Source of the DNA: Deuterostichococcus epilithicus
Lineage: Eukaryota > Chlorophyta > Trebouxiophyceae > Prasiolales > Stichococcaceae
Direction of reading: 5' to 3'
Assembly (NCBI GenBank): GCA_033439295.1
Contig: JAVTLE010000001.1
Coordinates: 930,001 to 994,000 of the forward strand
DNA length: 64,000 nucleotides
Numbering within the stretch: position 1 is the first letter of the stretch; each line of letters starts with the position of its first letter. Position numbers and translations under genes: made by a program. This document shows, piece by piece, positions 12,374 through 27,382 of the stretch. The notes beneath the pieces are model-generated. The model was not told where the DNA came from and did not search any database. It worked only from the letters and a program-made list of their open reading frames with translations.

Positions 12374-13224
12374 GGCCCGCGCGGCTGTCCGCTTGCTGCC
12401 CCCCTGCGCCGCATGGTGCAGCCCGCAGAGCAGGCGGCGGTGTGGAAGCAGCAGCGAGGAGACGCGGGGAGAGGTTGTGGCTCGGCGGCACCGCAGCAGT
12501 GGCAGCAGCGCAGCAATGAAATTGTGTGTGGCTCCCTCTCCGGAAGGGCGCGCATTTTACACTGTGTACCCCGATTTGTACCTCACAGCCAGGATATATA
12601 GCTTTGTGCAGGTGGTTTGACGCGGCAGCTGTAGATGTATCTTTCCGCTGGACTGCGCTCTCGGTTTCGAATGTACACCATCCTAGGGACGAGATAGAAA
12701 TGTTGGGATTTTGGTGCCGTGCGCCTGCTGTGTGGATGTGGAGGTCGCACCAGCGTTGAAATGCACACCGGAAGCAGGATGCAAGCTAAGCAAAGCAATA
12801 TGCGGACAGCTGCAAGGAGGCCCCTCAACCTGTATGTGGATCTAACTTAACACACCTCCTAACCAAAGCTAGACCGCCTCTCAGCCAAGTCTGCAACGTC
12901 GCATAGTCTTTGCTGTCTACATGCGGTGTCAAACCCGTCAGCACACAACAAGAAAACATCCGCCAACCCTGCGTTGGGCGGCACTGTCAAGAGCCTCATA
13001 CATGCAGGAAGTCTATCCGAACGACATCAGAGGTTGCTCGGACAAACTTGTTGTCGACTGGCTGGCATCACCATGTTAACAATGCCGTCCACTCGTTCCG
13101 CTGATGGCTCCTCCTACATCAATGGGTCCTGCACCATGCAGCGGTCGCGGGGCAGGGCGGCGACGAGCTCGGCGACGCCTGCTGCTGCGAGGCCAGGCTA
13201 CCGCAGCGGCCGCTGCAGCAGACG
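12374..13224. other. Convergent intergenic region (PUF and bZIP-1 3' ends)
   Basis: About 850 bp that should hold the two 3' UTRs. The sequence is locally less GC-rich (12550-12900) and I see no coding motif on either strand. Confidence 0.5.
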
Positions 13225-16200
13225 TCAGGTGCTGCTGCTGCTGGCGGCGGCGGCCTCTGCGGCGGCGGCCTCAGCAGCGGCAGACGCGGCGACGGCGTCG
13301 CCGGCGACGGCGGAAGCGCGCGCTGCGGCATCCAGGTCCGGCACGTCATCCGCCAGCAGCGTCCGGGCGTCCGGCTCCCCGACCGCCGCGGCGACCGCCG
13401 TAAGGATGGCCAGCTTGTCTGGCTGCAGCGGCAGGGTTGGGAGGTCAGACAACAGGAGTCACAGCTGGGGGCACAGGCAGTGAGAGGCTCGCCGCAACAG
13501 GAATGGACAGCTCCAAGGGTGATGCTGTTGGAGCTGCGCAAGCGCCTGACCCAGCGATCAGATGGCCCGCAGGCTGACCGCGACGCGGTGCGACCTACCA
13601 TCAGGGTGCCCTCCGACTACGAATGGAACAAACACATGCGCCACTCTGTGAAACTGACACATGCGCCACTCGGCGAGCCTGGCACATGACGACCGACGGT
13701 GACATCACTGCGGGCGGCGCACCGAGAAGGGGTACATGCCGACGGCAGCGGTGGCGCCCTGCAGCGGGCTCAGCAGCCGGTCCCATATGTCCATGCCCAG
13801 CTGCGTGTTGAGCCGGATCTGCTCCGCGATGTTGCGTTCCAGCAGCGCCACCACCTCCACACACTGCGGGCCAGGGTCCCGTGAGGGCTTGGGCACCAGG
13901 ATACTGAGTTGTGCCCGACCAGCATGATTTCGGGTGTCAGGATGGGGGCGGGCCCACAAGCTTCAACAGCGACGCCCACCCCGCGCAGTGCGGGTCAGGA
14001 TTGAGAGGCAAGTCCGGTTTGGATCGGTTTCGGCTTTGACATCCGGAGCGAGGGGTCCACGAGGCTGGAGCAGTGACACTGCCTCAACACATTGCACACC
14101 AGGGTTGCACGGGTCATGGACTGGTGGGAAACGGTGCTTGCATTGGCACAGGGTGCTAGGGGAAAACCCCGCTGCGCAAGCAGGGCAGGCGCATGCGTCG
14201 GGCCCCAGGCTCCGGAGGTGCAGCAACATCTGGAGCCGAGCGGGGCTGCGAGCAGCCATGGGTTTTACAGAGGTTTGACACGACAGTCATGCACACACCT
14301 TGGCGTGCTGGGTGCCGACGTCGGGATTGCAGCCGCACTCGGTGGGCGCGGACGCCTGGATGATGGCGTTGAGCGCCCGCCGCTGGCGCAGCAGCGCCTT
14401 CATGGCGCGGAGGAACTCGCGGCGCACCCGCACAGCGCCCGCCACCTGCTCCTGGCTCAGCTGCAGCGCCTCCTGTCGGGCATGCGGGTTCAGGGTTCAG
14501 GTTCAGGTTGAGGGCAGCGGCCACATCAACTGGGTCTGGTGGCCTGGTTCCTGTTTCGCAGGAGCGCAGCAGTGCACGCGGCGCACCGCACCCCCGCCAC
14601 CTGGCCCTTCGCCCAGCTGCGGCGCCTCCTGCAAGGCCGTTGACGTGCTCTCGGGTGTGCGACCGGCGCGGGCTGTGCAGCAGGGGAGTCAAGTGCCCCT
14701 GTCCCGCCTCCGCAACTGTTGGAGAAGAAAGGTTGCACAGGCAGTGTTGCGCAGGGGGGAGCTGCCGGCGGCCCGCACCGTGACCTTGGTCCACAGCTCG
14801 AGCGTTGGCGCCGGCGCCGCCGGCGCATCGTCCGGCAGGCACGGCCCCGCGTGCAGCCGTGTGCGTATCGACTCGTCGTGCTTGAAGGCGGCCTGGTACA
14901 CCTCCACCAGCTCCGCCCACAGGTCGGCGACCGCCGCCTCCGCGGCGGGGTCGGCGCCGCTCTGCGCCGGCGGCAGCAGCGGGGCCATGCGCTCCACCAG
15001 GTCCTGCCGAGGTGTTCAGGGTTTACGCGAGCGGTAGCGCACTGTCGGGGTGCTCGCTTTGACGGGTGCAGCGGAAGCACTGCCTGCAGGGCCTGCTCGG
15101 AGCAGCCCCCTGCAGCGAGGATGCAAGGTTGCGGTGGTGGTGTGTGTGGCACCGCCTGCCCAGGCTCGCGGGAGTGAGAGGCCTTGCAGGCTTGGACAGT
15201 GGCTTCGGGCTTGGCGGTGCCACCAGGCTCCTAGGGCAGGGTGACAGCAAGGCCTCACCTGGTACCAGGCAGTGAAGTCGGCCCAGCTTCCGGGGCACTC
15301 GCGGGGAGGCTTGCCGGCCTCGCCCGCGCCGCAGCCCGCTTTGGAGCGGGCGTCCGGCGGCGGGCCGCTGTCGCTGTGGCCAGACGAAGTTGGGTCGGCC
15401 TGCACAGCCACGCACGGAGGCGTCTGCGACCATGTCACACGCCACTGTCGCCACAGCTCGCTGCTGTGGGCCATTTGCAGACTCCGTGCCCTTTGCAGGT
15501 GTCTGCAGATGGACGCTGGCATGCCATCCACGTCCAAGCGGCGCCGCCCTGCCATGTGGCATGCCAAGCCAGTGTCCGCATATAGGAGCGAGCCATGCGG
15601 GGGAGGGGCCCCCCGGGGCATGTGGTATAGGGGCAGATGCCCACGCACAAGCTGTCGCTACCTCGGAGCAGGGGGCGCACGCACCTGGGCATCGCCGCTC
15701 TGGCCGGCTGCGCCGCCGTTTCCCACCGCGCCGCTGCCGCTGGGGGTGCCGCCAGAGGCGCCCGCCGTCTGCTGCTTCTGCGCGAGGCACTGCGCCAGCG
15801 TCTGCGCGCGGATGCTGAGAGCATCGCGTTCCACCCGCAGCGCGTTGAGCTGGGCCTCCAGCTCCGCCATGCGGCGACCCGTCTCGTTCTGCTTGGCCTG
15901 CGGCGGACATAAGAGGCCGCCTCAATGCATTCTCGCGTGTGTCTTGTCACGGATTGACTGCCAGAACTCATGGCTGGTGTTCTGGCACAATGCATGCCCG
16001 CAACATCTGTCCCGAGGCACAAGTGGCCGGCTGTCGCATGCCAACAATGTGTGGTGAGGCGCCCGGGCGCCATCCCAGGAATAGAGTGAACCTGAGCATT
16101 TTTTCGTCCTGGCGCAGTCCAGCTCTGCAGGACGTGCATGCATGCATACGCCCTAGCAGCGTTGTGCTTGCCGGGCGGCCGGAGAGTCCACACCAAAACA

Positions 16201-16812
16201 CACCCGCTGCCGCTCTCGGAAGCGGGCCTGCGCCCGCCGGTTCTTCTCCTGATACCGCGTGCGGCTGGCCTTTTGCTTGTCCGGCGGGCCGCCGCCCATG
16301 CCGCCGTCAGCGGCGCCCCCCTCCAGGTCATCTGCGGCCATCGGTGACGGCGGTGCGCAGCCGCCCGCGGCCGGCGTCGCCGCCGCCTGCATGTGCTGCG
16401 CCGCGGCGGCCGCAGCAGCCATCACGTCTGCCATGCTCTGCATGGTGGCGGGCGCTGTGCCTTGCACGGCGGCCGGCACTGCCGGCAGCGACATCGGCAG
16501 CGCCGGCATCTGCGCCCGCAGCGGCGCGCATACCGTAGCAAGGCTGACATGCTGCGGTGGCGGGTGCACGGGCGGCGCACACAGCTGGGGCCGCACAGGC
16601 GCCTTGTACTGCGCGAACGCCGAGCTGCCGCCGCGTCCGAGGAGGGGCGGCTGCAGCGGCACCGCATGTGGGATGACCGGCAGCATGTAGCTGTCCGCCG
16701 GCGGCAGGGCTGCGCTGCCAACAGGCGGACCTTTGCCGGCAGCGGCGGCCGCCATGGCTGCAGCGAAGGCGTATGCCTCCAGCTGCGGCATGCTGCCGTT
16801 GCCCTGCCGCAT
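13225..16812 (-). CDS. bZIP transcription factor with long C-terminal domain (paralogue 1)
   Basis: The first exon (from ATG at 16812; an upstream exon cannot be excluded) is Ala/Pro-rich and ends in a basic region, RYQEKNRRAQARFRERQR (about 16250-16200), which keeps the bZIP N-x7-R signature. The heptad region ELEAQLNALRVERDALS follows after an intron (15870-15800). C-terminal blocks shared with the two other paralogues: SWADFTAWYQ (about 15280), DLVERMAPLLPPAQS (about 15000), FKHDESIRTRLHAG (about 14880), ALQLSQEQVAGAVRVR (14475 down), RALNAIIQAS, LLSPLQGATAAVGMYPFS joined to PDKLAILTAV (about 13760/13432), then an Ala-rich tail to the stop at 13225-13227. Inferred nuclear DNA-binding regulator. 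The C-terminal domain has no name I can give with certainty. Confidence 0.85.
14570..14631 (-). repeat. Decayed copy of the adjacent bZIP-1 exon start
   Basis: On the minus strand the copy starts CAGGAGGCGCCGCAGCTGG and ends GTGCGCCGCG. The intact exon at 14475 starts CAGGAGGCGCTGCAGCTGA and reaches the same GTGCGCCGCG. The offset is 156 bp on the 5' side. The copy contains indels and is out of frame. Confidence 0.75.
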
Positions 16813-16924
16813 GCTGTCAGCTGCTGCAGCACCTGTGCATCGCAGGTTGCAAGCGACAGGTCAGTTTGGGCACCTCCCCTCCACGGCTGCCTCCTAAACG
16901 GGTAGCTGTGCATGCGATTGAACT

Positions 16925-16932
16925 TGACGTCA
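16925..16932. promoter_or_regulatory. TGACGTCA palindrome upstream of bZIP-1
   Basis: A perfect 8-bp CRE/C-box palindrome lies 113 bp upstream of the proposed bZIP-1 start codon. It is a classical high-affinity site for bZIP dimers. Function is inferred from position and sequence only. Confidence 0.5.
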
Positions 16933-17044
16933 ACTTCCTGGACCATAGTGGCTGCACAGATTCCTGCGCCTCGGTGCGCTGTGAGAATGAGTGTTGCCTA
17001 CAAACGTTCGTTGTGCGCGAACCGTTATCGGATCGCGGACAGCC

Positions 17045-17050
17045 CACGTG
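17045..17050. promoter_or_regulatory. G-box CACGTG upstream of bZIP-1
   Basis: Sequence context CCCACGTGTAA, 233 bp upstream of the bZIP-1 start. G-boxes bind plant bZIP and bHLH factors. Six-base sites occur often by chance, so confidence is low on its own. Confidence 0.35.
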
Positions 17051-17067
17051 TAATCCTGCAAGAACCA

Positions 17068-17098
17068 GGAGGAGGAGGAGGAGGAGGAGGAGGAGGAG
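17068..17098. repeat. (GGA)n microsatellite
   Basis: About ten perfect GGA units in the intergenic region upstream of bZIP-1. The homopurine tract could affect DNA structure in the promoter; nothing more can be said from sequence. Confidence 0.95.
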
Positions 17099-17392
17099 CC
17101 GCGCGCCCGAACAGGGCTCTGCCAGCGTCCGTGGGTGACGGAAAGTTGACGGAAGTTCACGAGCACGGGCGAAGTTCAACCGTCCCGCCTTACGCGTGTC
17201 CTGACAGGCTGCTGATGTGCTCCTTCTAGCTGCCGCTTGCCCCGTGCGACTGCGTGCCGGGGCATAGGCATATTACCAGGTTCTCAGGGCCCCCCTCACG
17301 CAAGACTCGCGCCGTTGCGGGTCCCTCAATGTTGCGTGAGATCCGGTGGGGCGGACGCTTTCTTCGATGAGAGCTAGCGGGAAGACACCAAC

Positions 17393-17599
17393 CTGCCTGG
17401 CTGCTGACAGCTGCAGTTGCAGGAGGCCGTAGGCGGGGATTCCGCCTCGACGGGCCGTTGACCACTCTGCGGTGGTAGGCAGCGCCGCTTTGCCACGGAA
17501 GAAAGCTGCGGCGGCTGGACCCTTCGGTGAGTTGAAGCACAGTGCGAGCACCTCACGCTCTCTTCTGGCCTCCTTCGTTTCTGCACTTTTGCGTGCCAT
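17393..17599 (-). CDS. Candidate small exon, unknown protein
   Basis: Open frame of 69 codons starting at an ATG in good context (AACCATGGC) with sequence MARKSAETKEARRERE and GGIPAYGLLQLQLSAARQ, followed by a donor-like gttggt at 17392. GC-rich codon third positions resemble the neighbours. It could be a short gene, or a 5' exon of bZIP-1, although the splice phase to the bZIP-1 exon does not fit directly. I recognise no family. The rest of 16813-17997 holds only the sites and repeat listed separately. Confidence 0.25.
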
Positions 17600-17673
17600 G
17601 GTTTACGGCAGAACACATAACCGCCGGATTGATAATGGAAAGGTGAATAATAGACGCTGTGTAATGAATGCTT

Positions 17674-17678
17674 TTACA
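17674..17678 (-). terminator. Possible TGTAA polyadenylation signal of FtsH
   Basis: TGTAA on the minus strand about 320 nt beyond the FtsH stop. UGUAA is the usual poly(A) signal in chlorophyte algae. Distance is plausible but long; support is by motif alone. Confidence 0.3.
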
Positions 17679-17997
17679 AGCTCCCCTCAAAAGAACAATG
17701 ACCTACCAACTGAAAGCGAACATGGTTTCAGAATGAGCAGAAACAGATCGATAATTGTGTTGTAAGACGCACATACGAATTTCTACGGCTGCCGATAAGA
17801 GCCGCGGTATACTGCAGCCGGGCCGGGCAGTAGCAGCTGGCATATACTGCTGTAAAATGTAGAGTATCATGGTTGCGACGCTGGCTACGGTTGCGGTGAA
17901 ACTCGCTTCCAAACCCAGCCCGTTGTCTCCGGGTCAGCTCTGGTGCAACTGCCCGCGTCTGTGCCGAACCGGCATCTCAGGCGTACGCATGCTGCGA

Positions 17998-22853
<4,856 letters not shown>

Positions 22854-23798
22854 CTGCAGGTGCAGGACACGGAGCATGATTTCAGATGCCTCTGAACTGC
22901 GAGACCTGCCGGTCGCTGAACAACAGGGCCGCTGCACGACACTTGTTTGCTGCAGCTGGACAAGCAAGCGGACCGCCGGACAGAGGCGCACGGACACGTG
23001 TAGTAGACGACATCGCAGCAGGGCCACTTGTTTGTCAGGTGACCTGCCATCCCGCATGCGGGCACAATGTTCCAGTGCATATTTCCAGTACCTGGAAGGC
23101 TGGCACGCAGGCCCTGCGGGCCTGCGATCTGCCGGGGCCTGGTGGTGGTGAAGCATCCCGCCGGTGTGGTGTACAGTGCTTGCTGCATGGTTCCTCTGCT
23201 TGGCTAGTTTCTGTGTCAGTCGTGTCAGTCTTGTTGTATCAGGTGTCAAGTCTCGTACTGGAAGAGGAATTCAAAGGGTGAACTGTGCGACAACAATTTG
23301 CAGGTGGCCGAGCTCCAACGCGAAGCTCGCGGATGGGTTTGCCTTCAGGAGGCCACGACAAGCACTACGCCATCGTAAACCCTACTATTTATGCAATCAA
23401 GCATCACCTTTTGCACATCGGCTTTGCAGTCCCCTGCCCTTTTCATTACATACACCTCGCGTGAGCGATCAAGTCAGCAAGCTTACGTCGTCTGTACGTT
23501 TTGCCTGCCGAAGCCGGCGTTGCCGCACCGCCTGCACAGGTCCGCGCGTTACTGCAGTGCCGCCTCGGCGTCCAAGGGTGTTGCTGCCTCTAGACTCAGA
23601 CCGTCGACATCAGGGCGCGTCGCACGGCAAACCGCGATCATTCAGCCATCGGCGGCTTGCAGATCGCTCCAGTCTACAGATTGCCTCAGGTGTGTGCGAG
23701 GGCCGGCGCGCTGCGGCGGCGATGCGCCTCGCGCCCCTGTCGACACAGCGCCGCAGTTTTCCAACCCTGAGAGAGACGGGGTCTGCCGCACATTTCCG
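22854..23798. other. Divergent region between FtsH and bZIP-2
   Basis: About 950 bp that should contain the first (transit peptide) exon of FtsH on the minus strand, both promoters, and the bZIP-2 5' UTR. I could not pick the FtsH start codon with confidence. Confidence 0.5.
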
Positions 23799-26541
23799 AT
23801 GAGCAGCGGCGACACGGCGTCAGGCAGCAGAGGGCCGCACGACGTAGTTCAGGGCCGCCCAGACTCCTTCACATCACCGCTCCACCCGACCGGCGCTGAG
23901 CTCCTATCGGCCATCGCGGCTGGCCACCTACCGCAGCAGAATGTGGCGCAGCAGCAGAACGGCGGCGCTTCAGGTGGCGGGCAGCATTCAGGCGCCGACA
24001 ACGGCGTCGCGAAGCGCACCAAGGAGCAGGAGAAGAATAGGCGGGCGCAAGCCCGGTTCCGGGAGCGGCAGAAGGTACTGCGTGCGCGGCTCCATGCAGA
24101 GCCTGGCGGAACTGTGATGGCAGACAGGGGGGTGGGGTTTGCCACGTACATCAAATCTGTTGGTGGCCCTATGCTGATGTAACATGCTGCACCCGGCCGC
24201 AACTCCGCGCTGCGCAGCTGTCCATTGTTCCAGGCCTTCAAAACGGCTTGCCATGCCCAGAGGCACGCGCAAAGGCGTTTGCACACCCTGGCGCACCCTG
24301 TCGCCGGAAGCTGCGAGTCTCCGGTGCGACGCGCGAGGCCATGCGCTGTGCAGTTGAAGCATGGGGAGACGGAGCGGCGCATGAGCGAGCTGGAGGCAGC
24401 GGTCAAGCAGCTGCAGGTTGAGCGCGATGCGCTCGCCATCAAGGCGGACACCCTGGAGCGGTGCCTGCTGCAGGGCGATCCAGCGGACACGGTGCGCTCT
24501 TTTCATCTGCCGCCGCTGCTGGTGTCGCCGCTGCATGCCGAACCCCCTCGAATGCGGCAGACGCTATGCTGCAGTGGCCGTGCATCAACGCATCAGTTCA
24601 CTGTCATTCCACTATTGTCTTCTCCCGGGACGAGCCCCCCAGTCTTACAGGTGCACCACCTGCATCAAGTGGCGTCTTGTCCCTGGGGTCCCTGCAGGAG
24701 GGGTTGGCAGATGGGCGCAATGGCAAGGCCATCAGAGCGTCCTTTGCACAGTATGTGGACTGGTACAAGGTAAGACACATGCAGGGCAACGGGCACCAAA
24801 TCAAGACCCTGGCAATTTTGCTTCTCACCCTGCCGCTAGACGCCTGCAATGGAGTGTCCAAATGATCTGAGGCTTCAGCCACCACACGGTCTAGTCCTGG
24901 TGCCTTAGGCCTGTCGCCTGCATGTTTCGCAGGGCCAGGTGCAGCAGCTGGCGCCGCTTCTGGTGCAGGCCCAGTTTGACATGAACAGCGAGGCCGGCAG
25001 AAAGATCGCGGACATCTGGGGTACCCTGGTGAGCGGTCCCGCCTCTTAGAACCAAATCTCCTTTCAGCATGCTGCCACACACTCAAAATTACTGTGACCC
25101 TTGGAGGGAATGCCTGCTGCCTGGGCTCGCCTCTGTCGGCCGGCGCACGTCTGCACTGCATGATGCGCCAATGGCAGGGCTCGATGCAAGGATCTGCAGG
25201 AGCGCAGCTATAACCATACTGTGAGCATATCGTGCTGTCGCAACAGGTCAAGGAGGGCGTCATGTGGTACCGCGACGAGTCCATCCGTACGCGGGTGTAC
25301 TCGCAGCCCATCCTGTACGAGGGCGAACCGCGGCCTGCGCGCCCTGACAAGGCGCTCTGGAAGCAAGTCACGGTCAGTGATTCATCGAGGCAACAGCTCC
25401 AAGAAATGCACGACTGGCGTTGTTATTGCAGCAAATTGACCGGACCCAGACGGCCACATGTGCCAGGACATGTTGTTTGGAGCGTGGTTCGTGTCAACGA
25501 GCGTGCTTGTGTCAACGACCGTGAACCTTGAACTGTGGAACCGTGCAGGCGGCGCTGCAGCTGACGGACTTTCAGCAGGAACGGTGCCGCTCAGTGCGTG
25601 CTGGCTACCTGTCCGCCATGGCAGCCATCATGACAGAGCGCCAGGCTGTCAACATGATCATGCAGGTGCAACACCCCGCCCTGGCGCCTGTGTCCTGCTT
25701 CTCCTGGCTTTGCGCCAAACCTGCAGCAGGCTCCTGGTTGAGTGATGCATGCACATGGCCAGTCTAATGGGGCCTGCTGCGCCACCGTGCGTGCGTGCAC
25801 AAACGCCCATGTACTGACGCCCCCGACAGCGAGTTGCAACAATGCCCTCGACGGGGAGTTGCAACGTACGACGCAGTGGCCTGATCAGCGAGCTTGACGC
25901 TGTGAGATTCTCGTGCACACAGGAGGTGCCCCAGTGCGACGCCAACATCCAGGTGGCGCTGCACACGGCCAACGTGAGGCCGCGTCCCGCCTTGTCGAGT
26001 CACTGTGCCATGCGCCGCCGTGCCAATCAGCGTGGTTCTGGAGGCCAGAGAGTTCGCGACTGTTGTGGTGGTGATGCCGCAACCCTGTTCGCAGGCTCTG
26101 GACGCTGTGGCAAAGCTGCAGGCCAACCTGAAAAAGGAGCAGGTGCTGCAGAGCGAGATGTCGATCGAGGTCTTCGAGCGGGTGCGCAGGCGGCATGCGC
26201 GGTTTGACGCGTTTGATGCGCCATTGCTCGGCACTGGCTGGTGCCACTCCCGCCGCCCTGCTGCCCCCCGTTGCGCCTTTGCTGCAGGCATGCTGTTATT
26301 GCTGAACCTGTTGCAGCTGTGCGCGCAGATCCTGACGCCAATACAGGCGGCCACAGCATTCGTCGGCCTGTACCCCTGGGCGCCTGACAAACTGGTGCGC
26401 CTGTTGCCGCGTCTGCCAGCAGTGTCGCTGTTGATCCGAGTGCCAAAGCAGTGCCTGAGCCAAGCACGATGCGGCCACATGATGCGGTGTCCTCGGGTTT
26501 TGGCACAGGCGATGTTGGACTGCGCTTGCAGCGGCGCTTGA
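23799..26541 (+). CDS. bZIP transcription factor with long C-terminal domain (paralogue 2)
   Basis: Starts at ATG 23799 (MSSGDTASGSRGPHD). Exon 1 ends in the basic region KEQEKNRRAQARFRERQK (about 24025-24075, N-x7-R intact). The next exon gives the leucine zipper RRMSELEAAVKQLQVERD (about 24375). C-terminal blocks shared with the paralogues: SFAQYVDWYK (about 24740), GQVQQLAPLLVQAQ (about 24932), VMWYRDESIRTRVYS (about 25260), LWKQVT, ALQLTDFQQERCRSVR (about 25555), ALDAVAKLQANLKKEQ (about 26100), ILTPIQAATAFVGLYPW then APDKLVRLL (about 26330). Unlike the paralogues, the YP...PDKL segment is not split by an intron and the tail after it differs, ending at TGA 26539-26541. Inferred nuclear regulator. 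Confidence 0.85.
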
Positions 26542-27382
26542 ACGCGCCGGCCCCGGCTGCTAAATTTCCTTTCTTCGAAATTCAGCCGCATCAGATGGTG
26601 TGATGCAGCATCAGGGATCTGCCTAGTACGCGCACTCCTCAGCGGATGCGCGCTAACCTGCACGGCACTGGGCAGCCGGTCGAAGCTGGCTCGCGGGAAG
26701 GCCATCCCTCAGCGGGGCACGCTGCGGCTCTGCCAGGAAATAGAGTTGACCATTGACTAAGGATCTAGCAGGGAGCGGCTCCGCCGTTTGGCGGCGCCCG
26801 CCGCCCTTTCCCAGGCTTGCATGCCCGTGGAGACTTTTTTCTTGTGTAGCAACATGTGTGCTGTCTGCGTTCGGGTCTTGCGCTCCGCGGTGTTGCTTTG
26901 CATGCATGTTGTCTATACCTATTATGAATTTATCTGTCACTCCTCGGCCAATCAGGGGGCTGGGCCATTACGGACCTGGGGAAAACCAGGGGGATTGACC
27001 AACACCGCCCTCGTTGCAGAGATTGCCTAAACCATGACGTGAAGTTGTCAAATGGCTGTGACGTGCTGCTGCGTCGGTACGTTCCACTGGAGTTGACGTT
27101 CTGGCAGGTTTGCAGGAGGCCAGCCATCAGTGTGCGGCGCGCCAGGCGCCGGCAGCCAAACCGCGCAGGGTGTCACCGTTAGTCACGAACGGGGCTTTCA
27201 GTCGTTCATCTGCAGGTGCAACGCGGCCGGCGCCCGTGCTTTGCAAGCCAGAATCAGAGCGCGCCACTGAGGCGAGGAGACCGTAGCGGCAGGCCTGCTT
27301 TGCTTTTGCGCGACCGAGGCGACAACACGCACACGCCTCTGTGGCAGCGTTGGCGATCGGCGCGGCTTGAGGGTATGCTGAA
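26542..27382. other. Intergenic region between bZIP-2 and bZIP-3
   Basis: About 840 bp holding the bZIP-2 3' end and the bZIP-3 promoter. A T-rich stretch lies at 26830-26950. The only notable signal is the TGACG cluster listed separately. Confidence 0.5.
27035..27100 (+). promoter_or_regulatory. Cluster of three TGACGT motifs upstream of bZIP-3
   Basis: TGACGTG at 27035-27041, TGACGTG at 27059-27065 and TGACGTT at 27094-27100, all on the plus strand and 283-348 bp before the bZIP-3 start codon. Spaced TGACG repeats resemble the plant as-1 type element bound by TGA-class bZIPs. Regulation is inferred. Confidence 0.5.

Noticed and set aside
13225-13330. Ala-rich tail of bZIP-1 considered as a simple-repeat artefact
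   Set aside because: It continues in frame from conserved PDKLAIL and ends at a normal stop, so it was kept as coding.
15023-15925. Long minus-strand frame of 300 codons in bZIP-1
   Set aside because: It runs through both exons and introns of bZIP-1 in another frame; the conserved blocks lie in the alternate frames.
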